A DNA stretch of 64,000 bases from Paralithodes platypus (Eukaryota > Arthropoda > Malacostraca > Decapoda > Lithodidae), in assembly GCA_032716605.1 (NCBI GenBank), contig CM064503.1:799902-863901 (forward strand), in the 5' to 3' direction. This document shows positions 41,715-53,023 of this stretch, one piece after another; the first letter of the stretch is position 1; every line of letters starts with the position of its first letter. The translations under genes and the position numbers were made by a program. A model generated the notes under the pieces. It saw nothing but the letters and a program-made list of their open reading frames with translations, did no database searches and had not been told where the DNA came from.

Positions 41715-41930
41715 CCCTTTCAGTACGGGTGACATTCTATATACATATTCTATTCTGGCTAACATTAGACTATTATATTCAGTTTAGGAAGTACCTCTAG
41801 CAATAATAAGCCCACCAACTATCTCAATTAACCCTTTACTACCACAGATCTTTCCTAAGCTGCATATAATCGTCTAGGTATAGCTAAAATAAAAGGAAAA
41901 CAAATGTTACCCATGCTGAAAGGGTTACCA
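41715..41930. mobile_element. TTAA-type MITE, end sites eroded
   Basis: Ends CCCTTTCAGTACGGGTGACATT (left) and, inward from the right, CCCTTTCAGCATGGGTAACATT, with 'aactatctcaattaaccctt' inside as in 36956-37169. The outer TTAA is mutated on the left. Confidence 0.65.
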
Positions 41931-42069
41931 TGGAAACTGCAGTTATTGACAACTACAAGAAAACAAGAATAAAGGGTAAATTTCACATAGTTTCACACAG
42001 CATTAGCATGCAGTCATTGCAGAGAGGCGTAGTCAAGCCATGTAGGCTAAATTAATGAACCCACACTGT

Positions 42070-42437
42070 TTAAGGGGGTAGTGCTTGGTTTTTGGTCTAT
42101 ATATTTATTTATTTATTTATTTTTGAGTTTCCTCGCTAGATTTACATCAAGCTTAGAAAAACAACCCCTACACCCCCTTTCAAGATAAATTTGTACATTT
42201 TTCGGTAGAAAAATGTCCCGGCCGAAGGCCGACTCTTTCTAAAATTAGAGGCTCGCTATTGCTCGCCAGGAAAAAAATGACACCTAAAGGCCACGAAGGT
42301 CTTAATATTGACAAAAAAATGAGGCGAAAGGTCTCAAAATCGCCAAACTAACAAAACGAACATCTTAAAACCTCAAAACTAAAATGCTAAACATGAGGGA
42401 GAAGGGGGTCCATAAAAAGCGAGTACTACCCCCTTAA
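42070..42437 (+). mobile_element. TTAA-flanked MITE, family R, copy 1
   Basis: TTAA + GGGGGTAGT at the left and ACTACCCCC + TTAA at the right. The interior has 'aagataaatttgtacatttt', 'aaaaatgtcccggccgaagg', 'gctcgctattgctcgcca' and 'aaggtcttaatattgac'. Other copies: 45025-45398, 47416-47786, 53757-54020 (minus), 58151-58510 and 61850-62119 (minus). No coding capacity. Confidence 0.75.
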
Positions 42438-43136
42438 CGTACAGTGGGGCAAATACTGGTAAACCTGGTATACATGTTTGTATTTAGTATTAAGGTGAAT
42501 AAATAAATCTAAATGCTGACGTCACAAATACATAAATTCATTCATTCACCTGAAGAAAAAAAAATGCATTTACAATTTCTGTTTACCTAAGCAATAAAGC
42601 CATAGCTATGTACCAAGTACCAAGTAAAACAAATTTATAGCTCTATTTGGATATAAAGCAGTTTTATAAGTTACTCTTCACCCCCCAAATTTAAGGGTTA
42701 GATATGTGTAATTTAGTTGACATTTGTTTAAAAACAAAAATTAATAAAAACAAAAATTATATGAAAGAAAAAATCTTTCATTTGTTTATTTTTCTCCAAA
42801 ATGTATACAATATTGATTTGTTACTGTTTTTGTCTTATAAAATCAATCAATCAATCAATCAAATCTGTCTTATAAAAACACCAATAAATCCAGTTTTACT
42901 AAAGTGCTTGGTAATGTGTAAACTGAAAGCATTGAAAATTGTGTTCATGGTTATGAATTATGGTACCAAAATTGGCAATGTAATTTTAAGCATTAAGTTG
43001 TAAAAATAAAGGATTTATTTAAGACTAGTCTATTTAGTTACCGGTAATATGATAAATTTGTATTTTCTTAATGATAAACTAATAAACAAGTTTGTGCCAG
43101 TGTTAGCCTGTTACAAAACACATTAATTTTGCACTG
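42438..43136. other. AT-rich stretch, no gene seen
   Basis: Contains AATC tetranucleotide repeats near 42841-42862. A 99-codon frame at 42704-43003 is Lys/Asn/Ile-rich and composition-driven. Confidence 0.45.
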
Positions 43137-43351
43137 TACAGTCGCGTTATTAAGTCATGTCTCAGCTGTCATTACGTTTGGGTCTCTCTGTGCTGTATTA
43201 ATGTCTGTCAGATGTTGAATAGGGTGAGTAAATGTAGGAGCAGGTTTGGATATCTCACTCACAAGGAATAAATCAACTTTAGATACTGCTGCTGCCAATT
43301 ATGGATCAAAATATACTTGGTGCAGAGACATCACTTATTAGGCCGACTGTA
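43137..43351 (+). mobile_element. Tc1/mariner-like MITE, family Q, copy 1
   Basis: TA sites with inverted ends CAGTCGCGTTATTAAGTCAT and, inward from the right, CAGTCGGCCTAATAAGTGAT. 215 bp. It shares its body with 44318-44532 in the opposite orientation. Confidence 0.75.
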
Positions 43352-43721
43352 CAAACACTTATGAAAGCAGAAATGTTTTAATGATAATGTTACATAAACG
43401 TTTTACTTGTATGATGCATTGTATGATAATTATTGTTGTCAAGATTCAAGTACCTGTATGTGTACAGTGACACTTAAAAGTCTTGTCCTCCCTGTATACT
43501 GTAATTTCACATTTTTTTAATCTCTAATAATAGGAAATCTAAACTTCACATACTGTACATGCACTTAGCCTTTATATTTAAATTTTCTGTAGTGTTGTTG
43601 AAAGTATATTATAAATAATAAGCACCATTTGAAGACAAGCAATTCAAAGACAATGTTACACTTAGATCAATGAAGCTCTGGGTCAAATGTCAATACAGTA
43701 CAATTATTTTCAATTAATGTT

Positions 43722-43920
43722 TAAAGGTATGGAAACAGATTAACTTGTTCATGTAGTAATGTACAGGACACCTTATGTGGTGGATTGTGTTTTTTTATTT
43801 CAAAATTTTATTTTGCGTAAGCGTTTTTTTCCACATAGCGATATTGATTATTCTTTTGCCTTTATATTGACTTGTCCTCGTTTTGGATTGTTTATTTTGC
43901 AAGTTTTACATTTTAATTAA
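43722..43920 (+). repeat. Repeat family G, near complete copy
   Basis: Starts 'aacttgttcatgtagtaatg' and ends 'ttattttgcaagttttacat'. It is the reference for the partial copies elsewhere. Confidence 0.6.
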
Positions 43921-44317
43921 TATTTAGTCACCTTGTCCGAAATTTGTTCTTTATCATTCCAAGTAAATTTTCGTAGACAGGAAAATATAGTTTTTGTTGT
44001 AAAAGTGGGTGGGACATGACCTTTGAGCTACACTGTACCATCACTAAAAAAAGAAGAAATGTTCACTCTTATGTTTTGGACTACAACTTATGATTTTAGA
44101 TTGAAACTGATATGGGTATATAACTGTAAAAACATGAATGAATAAATCTTGATTTTCATTTAATATGTAATTACATCCATAATTTAATCAAACTATTACC
44201 TTTCCATAATGAAAATAAACGATAATAAAAACAATAAACAGTATAATTGTTTCATTATTAAAGTATAAGAGTAATGTGGAATTCTTATTGTGTTACAGAA
44301 TTAAAACCTAAGTACTG
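43921..44317. other. AT-rich stretch, no gene seen
   Basis: No supported frame or repeat match within the window. Confidence 0.45.
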
Positions 44318-44532
44318 TACAGTCGCGCTACTAAGTGATGTCTCGGCACCAATTATGTTTTGATCAATAATTGGTATCAGCAATATCTAAGCTTCATTTC
44401 TTCATATCGAGTGAAATATACAAACATGTTCCTACACTTACCTACCCTATTCAACATCTGACAGACATTAATACAGCCCAGAGCAAGCCAAACGTAATGA
44501 CAGCTGGGACATGACTTATTAGTGCGACCGTA
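44318..44532 (-). mobile_element. Tc1/mariner-like MITE, family Q, copy 2
   Basis: Inverted ends CAGTCGCGCTACTAAGTGAT and, inward from the right, CGGTCGCACTAATAAGTCAT. The interior 'caacatctgacagacattaa' is the reverse complement of copy 1. Confidence 0.75.
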
Positions 44533-45024
44533 CATGTGTTTACGATTCCCACGAAAGTTAAAATTAAGTTTTCATTTTACCTTGTCTTCAAAACAGAATG
44601 ACCTCTATATAATGTCAAAATAATACATTCATTATAACTAAGTAACATCCATAATAAATGTAATGCTGTACAAGTAACGTATACAGTAATGGATCTTAAA
44701 CTACTACTACTATCAGGCAAACAATAGTGTGGTATATCAGCCAATTGTTTTATTTTCTGTATTTGGCTGTGCAGAACATTGTAAAATGATTGTGCATCAA
44801 GGTTTAAGAGTAATAAAGACTTTTGACGCTATATTACTAAATAAATTGTATATTATATTTATATTATACTATATTTATACTCCAATTATAAATATTACAG
44901 TAAGCATTTCAGTTTACAACATTTGCACACTTTACTTTTTTCCCAAACCAATCGCTTATTTTCCCGTATAAATGATGGCCTGCCGTGATCATCCAGCTCC
45001 CACACTCTGGTACACCCAAGGAGG

Positions 45025-45398
45025 TCAAGGGGGGATGGTTCACTTTTTGGTTAATTTTTTCATTTATTACCGTATATATTTCTCTAGTTTTCTCCCTCGA
45101 CCTCCATCAAACTTATAAAAACGTCCATTACATCCTCCTTGTAGATTACTTAATACATTTTTTGGTAGAAAAATGTCCCGGCCTTTGGCCGGTTCTTCCA
45201 AAATTACAGGCTCACTGTCATTCGTCAGGAGAAAAATCGACACCTAAATAGCATGAAAGGTCTTAATATTGACAAAGAAATGGGGCGAAAGGTCTTAAAA
45301 TCGACAAACTAATGGGGCAAACATCTTAGCATATGAAAACTAATGGGGTTAAACATAAGGGAGAAGGGGAACCAAAAAAATGGCCCATCTTCCCTTAA
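45025..45398 (+). mobile_element. MITE family R, copy 2
   Basis: Ends TCAAGGGGGGATGG and CCATCTTCCCTTAA. It shares 'tttttggtagaaaaatgtcc' and 'aaggtcttaatattgacaaa'. The left TTAA is mutated to TCAA. Confidence 0.7.
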
Positions 45399-45453
45399 AA
45401 CCTGTGCCCAACATCAGGCCATCCAGAGCTACGATCAACTGGCTACCGAGTCG

Positions 45454-45737
45454 TACAGTCACGCCCGAAAGTTGCTATGCCAAATCAATTTAAGATATGA
45501 GAGAGAGAGACTTACCTGAACTAAGCCTGAGTATCAAAGCTTCATTCAGGTGTACTAAGAAGTCATAATGTCTTGGATTCTACGGTACCTATAAATATGG
45601 CAAAGGCTTGACATTTTGGATGATCTCAACAAGCCTCAGTGGATTTTTAGCATCTATAGTCATGTTATCTGAAAGTGAGAGAAAACATCAAATTGAAGCT
45701 TAAGACAGTACGAAGCGAGTTTCGGGCGTGATGACTA
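45454..45737. mobile_element. Tc1/mariner-like MITE (single copy here)
   Basis: Inverted ends CAGTCACGCCCGAAA (left) and, inward from the right, TAGTCATCACGCCCGAAA, with a TA at the left. The interior is non-coding and includes a (GA)n run at 45498-45509. Confidence 0.55.
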
Positions 45738-45810
45738 CTTTCACTTTGACCGGGAAGCCTATTTTCAGCATACAGCATGGTCTCAACATACCAGCAGTGG
45801 GAGTGAATTA

Positions 45811-46417
45811 TTAACCCTCTCAATCAGATAGCACCTTATAATTCACTCTAGCTAAGCCAGATGATTTTACTCAGCTTTGGAAGTGCCTCTTGATGTCAAA
45901 AGTACAAGAGATGTGCTTAATTCTTTGACTACAAGAGGACCTTTCAGACTGAGATACACTTTCTGGTGGTTGCTGGAGTCAATTCTAACAGTCGTCTGAT
46001 AGATAGGGTCAAATGAAACGCTCAACAAACAGACCATATTTATCCTTTCAACAGTATGAGGGTCAAGCTAAACACCCAACGGACAGACCAAATTTATCTT
46101 TTCACCAGTAATAATCAGCGTGGCAGCAGCGGGAACAGTTATCTCCTCCATTAAACTAACAAGGCAAAAATCGTACACTTGAAGAGGTTGGTTTATGAGG
46201 TTGTGATGGCGGCGGTGGCGGGAGCAGCGTGCAGGTCCCTGGTACCGCTGGCCTGCATGGTATACTCAGAGGACCGTGACACTAAGGGCCCGAGTCGCAC
46301 CAACAACTTTACTGCTGGATTTGTTTGGAGTCTGAGAAGCGGAGTACAGTACTGTGTTGTTGGTTAAGTTTTAAAGTCACATGATCTGATTATCATATTT
46401 TATCATATTTTGTGGCC
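45811..46417. other. Probable intron or intergenic stretch with TTAA-MITE-like remnant
   Basis: 45811-45921 begins TTAACCCTCTCAATCAGA, like the ends of TTAA MITEs, but no matching right end was found. A 62-codon plus frame at 46179 and a GC-richer patch (46200-46310) lack splice support on either strand. Confidence 0.35.
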
Positions 46418-46800
46418 AGTGTGGTGTAGTGGTTAGCACGAGTTCCTGTTGATCACATGATCCAGGGTTTGAATCCCGGGTGGGTTGTATGAGGTTTTTC
46501 TCAAGTGGCATTACTGTACTTGATATAAAGATTAAGATAAAGTTAGGTGTACGCTTAGCTGTATGTTGCAGCGTCAAACATATTTGCCCTTGGAGCTACT
46601 GCATAATTATCCAGGTTACCGCAGTTTACTTCCCCAGATGGAATTTCACAAATGTCCACTTATTCAAGATTCCTATTTACTGCTAAGGAAACAGGTATCG
46701 GGTATAAGGTCGCCCATTCGTCTCTCCCTACTCGGTAACCGAACCTGGGAGCCAAATATGTTAACCATTGCACCAAAAGGCATCCTGTGTGTGGTACAAG
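46418..46800. mobile_element. Two tRNA-like SINEs facing each other
   Basis: Plus strand 46424-46483: A box TGGTGTAGTGG and B box GGTTTGAATCC. Minus strand about 46790-46725: A-box-like TGGTGCAATGG and B-box-like GGTTCGGTTACC. The body between them is AT-rich. Either two SINEs in opposite orientation, or one SINE and one tRNA pseudogene. Confidence 0.55.
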
Positions 46801-47415
46801 AATAGATATTTCAATCAAATCACCTCCATCACAATTAATATCTCTTCTTGTATAATCAAATCAAAATATGAATAATAAATGCAAATCTCAATTCCAAGTT
46901 ACTGTATTGCAGTACCAGACTTTTGTATAAGTCAAGCAAACCATGAATAATACATACAAATTTCAATTCCAAGTTATTGCGGTACCAGACTCCAACACAA
47001 TCCACTGGTAAAACTGTCGGTGTGACCCTAAAGCAATCACCGAGTCATTGCCCAATTGTCAGTAAGTGTCACGGGTAGCGGCTACAGCATTTTTTTTTTA
47101 TGTTTTTTTTTTTTTTTTGGCTTTTTTTATTTTAGTAAACGCAACCAAGAATATCCTGTACCTGACACTAAAATAATCTAGTTTGAGCTTTTTTCCATTG
47201 AACCTTAGAAACACAATGAGGGTCCGCGGCTCACTCAACCCGCGGGCCGCAGAGGCTTAACAAAAACAATCGTGGTATTTTTTTTAATATCATGAGGATT
47301 CGGCTCATCCTTGCGGCCAAAAATACTTACATTGCAACTTATGCATGACAATACAAAAGACAGTAATGTACATGTAATTCACACTCACATAGCAAAGAGA
47401 GAGAGGTTAGAATGG
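46801..47415. other. Non-coding stretch, no gene seen
   Basis: Contains T-rich runs at 47092-47130 and a short GC patch with a 'cccgcgggccgc' palindrome near 47238. Confidence 0.45.
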
Positions 47416-47786
47416 TTAAGGGGAGGCTGGCCGTTTGTTTGGTCTATTAATTAATATATTCATATATTTTTTTAGTTTCCTCCCTAGACCTCTATCAAGC
47501 TTAGAAAAACACCCCCTAGACCCCCCTTCAAGATAAATTTGTACATTTTTCTACCGAAAAATGTCCCAGCCGAAGGCCAATTCCTTTTTAAATTGCAGGC
47601 TCGCTATCGCTTGCCAGGAAAAAATCGACACCTAAATGGCACGAAAGGTCTTACAATTGACAACAAAATGGGGCGAAAGGTATTAAAATTGCCAAACTTA
47701 TAGGTCAAACGTCTTATAATCTCAAAAGTAGTGGGGCTAAACATTAGGGAAAAGGGGGTTCAGAAAAATGGTCTGCCTCCCCTTAA
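47416..47786 (+). mobile_element. MITE family R, copy 3
   Basis: TTAA + GGGGAGGCTGGCC at the left; TCTGCCTCCCC + TTAA at the right. The interior matches 42070-42437. Confidence 0.75.
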
Positions 47787-48883
47787 GTTAACACAAAAGT
47801 GGAAAATAAAATGAGTGAATGCTTCCAGGCAGAGGGGCAAACTGGGCAACTCATGATTATACAAAATGGCCTTAGAAAATTGGGCTGCGGCTGAGAGAGA
47901 GCAAAGTACAGTAAAAGTCCAATAGTCCGACATCTGGCAAGGGCCTTTTCATTATCCAAAATAGCCAATTATATTTGCAATTTGGGGGATCTACAATCAT
48001 TGTGTGCTTTGGATGTCATACAGTCTTTAAAACCATAAAGCATTTACAAGGGTGACAGATTAATTCTTTTTTCACGTGCCATCCAAAAGGCAGGCATATT
48101 TTGATAAATTTTGATAACCCTTGGATGCTAGATTAAGAGAATTTTACTGCACATGTTGGCAACAGACCTCACAGGATTCTGGGTACAGGTTGGTTGGCTG
48201 AATGGTTGGTTGGTTCGGTTGGGTAGATGGTGGTTTGTTGGGCAGGGACAAGGAACCATGCACTCGGTTTTACTTGCCCAGTTTGTCGCGCTTGGAAACA
48301 TAAGTAGCACTTCTCTCTCGCCTTCCGCAAATAGATTCTAATGTACAAGCACACAACTCTTGCTCAAAAAAAAAAAAAAAAAAAAAAAAAAGGGAAAAAA
48401 GAGAAGTGAAAACATTATCTTAAGAAATGAATCTTGGGTCCCTAAAAAGTGGCAACCCTATTCCTACATAAATAAGTGTAGCTAAAACAATGAAAAACAA
48501 TAACTAGTTTACGAGAAAAATATCCCTTAATATGTGTAAGTAAGAATGCATCAATTTGTAGCGACTTTCCTATACCGTCCTTGGAGGGGGAGATAAAGTA
48601 GCGAGATTGTACTACATATACTATTACAAAAACTGGAACAAATACACAGCAAAAATACACAGTATCCTCTACCAGACTTGTGAGAAATGTTACGTATTTT
48701 GGCACAGGACGGTATTGGAGAGTTCAGCATCATCAGTACATTTACAAGTTATTTCGTATGCATTCCAAGACAGGAGGAGGAGGAGGATTTTTTTTTTTTT
48801 TAAAGATTCCTTAATTACTCTTGCGTCATTCACTACAGCGAACAGCGAGGAAGAGATAGAAAGAGAGCGGCATCTTCTGGTAA
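47787..48883. other. Non-coding stretch, no gene seen
   Basis: Includes an A-run at 48365-48391 and a T-run at 48790-48801. Short frames on both strands have no domain or splice support. Confidence 0.4.
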
Positions 48884-49063
48884 CCGTATTTGCTGGCATA
48901 GAAGACGCATTTTTCTTCCGTAAACCTAACGCACTTCTCTTCCATAAACAAAAACCCCATCTTACACTCCAGCAGTAAATCACTCTTTCTTGAATTATTT
49001 TCCGTAGCTAAATTTTGGGGTGCATCTAATACAGAGAGGCGTCTTTTATGCTGGGAAATACGG
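48884..49063. mobile_element. MITE with 25-bp inverted ends
   Basis: Ends CCGTATTTGCTGGCATAGAA (left) and, inward from the right, CCGTATTTCCCAGCATAAAA. The interior repeats GACGC / GCGTC. Frames spanning it are side effects of its symmetry. Confidence 0.65.
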
Positions 49064-49184
49064 CACGGTAAGTTAAACATGGAGACAAACTACACACCAG
49101 CAGCTCAGGAGGGGAAAATGAAGATGGCCCGTTGTTTTCTTAGCTGGCTACAGGAGTCAAAAATAATGCTACCAGTTCATCGAA

Positions 49185-49245
49185 AAGGGGAGGGGGAGGG
49201 GGAGGGGGAGGGGGAGGGGGAGGGGGAGGGGGAGGGGGAGGGTGG
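49185..49245. repeat. (GGGGGA)n microsatellite
   Basis: About nine GGGGGA units. The Gly-Glu frame read through it is an artefact of the repeat. Confidence 0.85.
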
Positions 49246-49430
49246 GGTGGGGGTGGGGGGGGAAAGGGGAGTCTGGAAAGGTTCTGTTGTGGGGGGGGGA
49301 AAGAAGGGCTACTTCTTGATTATTCTTTGTAGTTATACGTTTTGTCAATGAAGAGGAGACATTGTATTTTTTCGTATACTGCAGTATTATCACTGTATAC
49401 TTGTGGTCTAGCTACCTGGCACTACTACTG

Positions 49431-49622
49431 TACAGCCAAAATCAATAGTTCGCCAAAAATCTTGATGACAATTTGCGTGAATTCTAGAGAGGGGAACATT
49501 AATTTGCCACTTCTACTTCGTGAAACAATAATTACTAGTCATGGGCAATTAAAAAGTTATAGTAAATTAAAAATACATAATTTCTGAGCAAGATTGTCGG
49601 CGAACTATTAATTTTGACTGCA
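49431..49622. mobile_element. Tc1/mariner-like MITE, family S, intact copy
   Basis: Inverted ends CAGCCAAAATCAATAGTTCG (left) and, inward from the right, CAGTCAAAATTAATAGTTCG. 192 bp, AT-rich. A second, disrupted copy spans 53722-55248. Confidence 0.7.
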
Positions 49623-49854
49623 CTTCTCCTGCACTAGCCATACAAACATGCGCGCTCGCCAAGTTTTGAATCCTACGTGGCAGAAAATGAGCCAGCAAAG
49701 GACTCCCTGGGATGCCCTTACACTATCGTACAAACCGTATGGAAAAAGGACTTAACAGTACCAAAATTTTTAAAACAGGTTGCAGAGAGTATTATTTAGA
49801 ATTTGCTATCAATACTAATAATATACAGTCACACAAAGACCAACTAGCTTGTTT

Positions 49855-49880
49855 TTTTTTTTCTTAAAGTATTATTATTA

Positions 49881-49912
<32 letters not shown>
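49855..49912. repeat. T-run and (ATT)n microsatellite
   Basis: Low-complexity TTA/ATT repeats, possibly the tail of an adjacent decayed retroposon. Confidence 0.75.
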
Positions 49913-49913
<1 letters not shown>

Positions 49914-50097
49914 TTTCTCCACCATCATCATCTCCCCCCAATTTTTTTTTCCCATTACACATCTTATCTATCCATATATAAAAATAGACCTACATCAGCT
50001 CCAGGTCCGTGGTTACTCAGACTCCCATATGTATCACAACAAATGTGTGGTGTCGTCTCCTGCTAATACCCTGCATCGTCGAGGGGGCAGGACAAAA

Positions 50098-50510
50098 GAC
50101 CACTTGCAAGTTTTGGCCAAATATGGAAAGTCAATACTCAGACATCAAAATTGAATTAACATAAACAAATGAGTAGGTTTGTAATGGTTGGAAATTGTTT
50201 CAACGAAGTTTAAATATTTTACATATAAACCGAACGGAAATACACAAATATTTGGGTTTGTAATGGTTGAAAATATGCTTTACGGTTGTTTTATATTTTC
50301 AAATTAAAATTTAACAGAAATGTTAGTGCTTGTAATTCCTGGAAATAATGCAATGTTGCTTTAATATACATTTAATATATATTTAATACAATTTAATTTG
50401 TACACATATATGTGTACAAAAAGGAAAAAAATATATTATAGAATGAATTCCTGCTAAACATTGATGTCTTCAGCTTGAATTCCTTATATCGCCTGAACTC
50501 GCAAGTAGTC
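50098..50510. mobile_element. MITE family U, longer copy
   Basis: Ends GACCACTTGCAAGTTTT (left) and, inward from the right, GACTACTTGCGAGTTC. AT-rich interior. Related to 56611-56836. Confidence 0.55.
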
Positions 50511-51346
50511 AAACAGTCCTGCTGCCTCTCTCCCACCATGCCTGGCTGCCTGGGATATGCACGGCTCACTCACCCAAGCCAAAATACAGCAAGGAGAGTG
50601 GCTAATATGGTAGACTAACCAATTCACATTCGGTGCTCCATTTGGTACGGAAATACAATAAAAACATTACCCACAAAAAAATGAATCAAATTAGATTTTT
50701 ACATTCAGTATACAAATGTAAACGAATTAAGGTACATTTTGACACTAAATATGTATTAGTCTAACTATACAAAGCTTATGTGAGTGTTTTTGTATCGATA
50801 ACCTGTATTCATTGAACTACAACAAACAAATTGGCTAGTCTACCCAATGCATCCACCAGCTGGCCAGGTGTGGGGCAGTCCAGAAGAAGGGAAAAAGGAT
50901 GTACAGCGGGGTAAACAAAAATAACCCACTACCGTCGCCAACACTAAAGTTGCTGCTGCGGTAATGTCATCAGCTACCCTACCCGCCAGTATACCTTCAT
51001 AATGGACACTACTCAGGAGATTTCTACTAGATTTCATGTTTATGGTAACATGAAGAAAGTACTGCTGGTTATGGTGATGTATTTGGTTATTCTTAGGATA
51101 GCTGGTGAATATAATGCAGAGGTGACTTTACTGTTGTTGATGTTAGTGTGTAGCCTTCCCATTGCTTCTGGCCCCCCACACCCTACCATGACACAGGACC
51201 GAGGACACAGTAACTCTGGCCAGTCTGGGACCGACCCTTCACGACACAACCCATCAAAACACAACGTAACACAAGAACAAATAATAAACCAGGTAAATAT
51301 CCAATGGTATGTGCGTAGAACTAAGAGACATCTGGGAGCCAGTTGA
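50511..51346. other. Non-coding stretch, no gene assigned
   Basis: A plus frame at 51047-51293 begins MKKVLLVMVMYLVILRIAG (signal-peptide-like) and meets a GTAAAT donor. Part of it resembles the non-coding 53290-53440 ('tgcagaggtgactttactg' vs 'tgcagaggcaattttatca'), so I read it as repeat-derived. Confidence 0.4.
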
Positions 51347-51349
51347 GGT

Positions 51350-52440
51350 GCGTGGCTGGCGTCCGGTACGTATACTGGGTTGGATGGTGCTCCCTGGCAG
51401 TGTGGGCGGGGCGGGGGAGCCGGCCTCGCTGCCCACACTCTCCTACGCTACATGGATACAGAGGCTTGTACGGGTGGCCGCGGACCACCCAAGTAGGGCG
51501 GTGCGGGGCGGCCGAAGGGGGGGGGGGGGGTGCCGCGGGGCGGGGCAGGACAGGGCGGCCGGGGTGTGCCGCAGGGCAGGGCGGGGTGTAGGCAAGGCCC
51601 AGCCTCGCCGGGGGTGACGCAAGGTACAGTGGCTTCGGCGCCGATGAGGAACATGTGGGTGTATTTTTGTAGAGAATGTTAAAACAGCAGAAACTTTGTT
51701 AAAAGCCTACACATATAAGCAACACGAGTGTGACTATCACATACCGACCGTATACATGGTTCTGGAACTCCCTGGTACTGGGAGGATCTGCCCCACTCCA
51801 CCTGCTCCAACTCCACCCATCGCTTACCCACCTGGTCTTCACTCTAGGGCTGCTGCAGGTTGTCTTAGTCTTTCATATTTACAAGTTTCTTATAGTATAT
51901 GACAAGAGAAGTGGATAACTGTCGTTGTAGACCCAGATGTAGCGGCTACCCAACAGTCATGTTTTAAAAGTGCAGTTACAGCCAGGAAAGTAAGGGTGGG
52001 TAGGGGATCAAGGGGATGAGAGGCAGATATCAAGTAGCACTATGGGTCATGGGGCGTCACCCTGGGCGAGGCGGGCAAGGCCGGCGGTGTGTGTGTGGTG
52101 TGTGTGGCGGCCGTGGTGATGCCGCCCCGGCTCTCGTATACAGTGGGCTGGGCGGCCCCGGTGCTCCCGTACAGCTGCCGGAACCAGATGACCGTAGTGG
52201 TGTCTGCCGTCCTGGTGGCTGAGAGGGTTGGGCTATAGGGCCACATAGCCTCTCAGCCACTGGGTCCTGCAGATCCCGGCGCTGGCTGGGGCTCAGTGGG
52301 CCGCGGGAGGTAGTGTGGGGCGGGGGGGGGCAGCCCGGGGCCTGCCACCGCACATATAGGGAAGAGTTGGGTTCCCCGGGCCACCCACCACACCCATACC
52401 CACCACACCCACTACCACCCACTACCACCCACGCGTCTTA
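51350..52440. other. GC- and CpG-rich island with possible minus-strand exons
   Basis: Two GC-rich blocks (51350-51650 and 52040-52440) stand out from AT-rich surroundings and lie between Extradenticle exon sequence and the next 3' region on the same strand. Minus-strand frames are Pro/Gly/Thr-rich. Above the second block is a good acceptor (TTTTTGTTTATGTTCCAG near 52440-52458), but it gives no long frame in any phase. G-runs at 51519-51530 and 52320-52329. Could be alternative 3' exons or UTR of exd, or an unrelated CpG island; unresolved. Confidence 0.35.
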
Positions 52441-52878
52441 TTGCTGCTGGAACATAAACAAAAACATGTTAGGTTGGAAAAATATACACACATATACATA
52501 CACAAATGAAAACAAAACACAAAACTACTGTACGGTACTAACATAAAGCAAGGCTATATATATTAGCTTTGCAGTTGCTCAATGGCTTACACCCACAAAC
52601 AAATTTGCATCGTGCAGTATGTATAATGATCAATTAATTGGGAGCAAGTTAGTATAAATTCAGTATTAACTACCAATTTATATTAGGTTATATTTATCTT
52701 ATTCATCTAACATTCACAAAAATCTTTAGATCACATGCTAAGAGTACAAAGAGGTTTACACAAGGACGGAAGGTATTGTCGTACGTCACAGCACAGAAGA
52801 ATAGACAACTCACAGCAGCAGCAGTAGTAGTAACAAGACAATACACAGGGGGATGTGACAGCCATGCGGTGGGACTAA
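52441..52878. other. AT-rich stretch, no gene seen
   Basis: No supported frame or repeat match. Confidence 0.4.
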
Positions 52879-53023
52879 GGGCCATTTTATTAAACCATGG
52901 TAAGAGCTTTCCCTACGGCCTTTCCCAACCCAGATTGACCGTTATACAGATAAGCGATAAGGGTCAATCTGGGTCGGGAAAGGTCGTAGGGAAAGCTCTT
53001 ACCATGGTTTAACAAAATGGCCC
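52879..53023. mobile_element. Hairpin MITE, 62-bp arms, 21-bp loop
   Basis: Left arm 52879-52940 and right arm 52962-53023 are inverted copies with 3 mismatches in 62. They begin GGGCCATTTT(A/G)TTAAACC and include 'atggtaagagctttcccta'. The near-perfect hairpin suggests a young element and would fold strongly if transcribed. Confidence 0.85.

Noticed and set aside
46179..46367. 62-codon plus frame, or a reverse-strand exon in the GC patch at 46.2-46.3 kb
   Set aside because: Minus-strand readings contain early stops, and no convincing acceptor-donor pair was found on either strand.
49079..49351. Frame with Gly-Glu repeats
   Set aside because: It is a translation of the (GGGGGA)n microsatellite.
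51002..51346. 114-codon plus frame with a signal-peptide-like start
   Set aside because: The hydrophobic part lies in sequence that resembles non-coding 53.3 kb, with no acceptor, conserved domain or partner exon.
51040..51654. Pro-rich minus-strand frames (GTPPPPFGRPAPP)
   Set aside because: Composition-driven in a GC-rich island, all three frames are open in parts, and no splice pair gives a phase-consistent exon.
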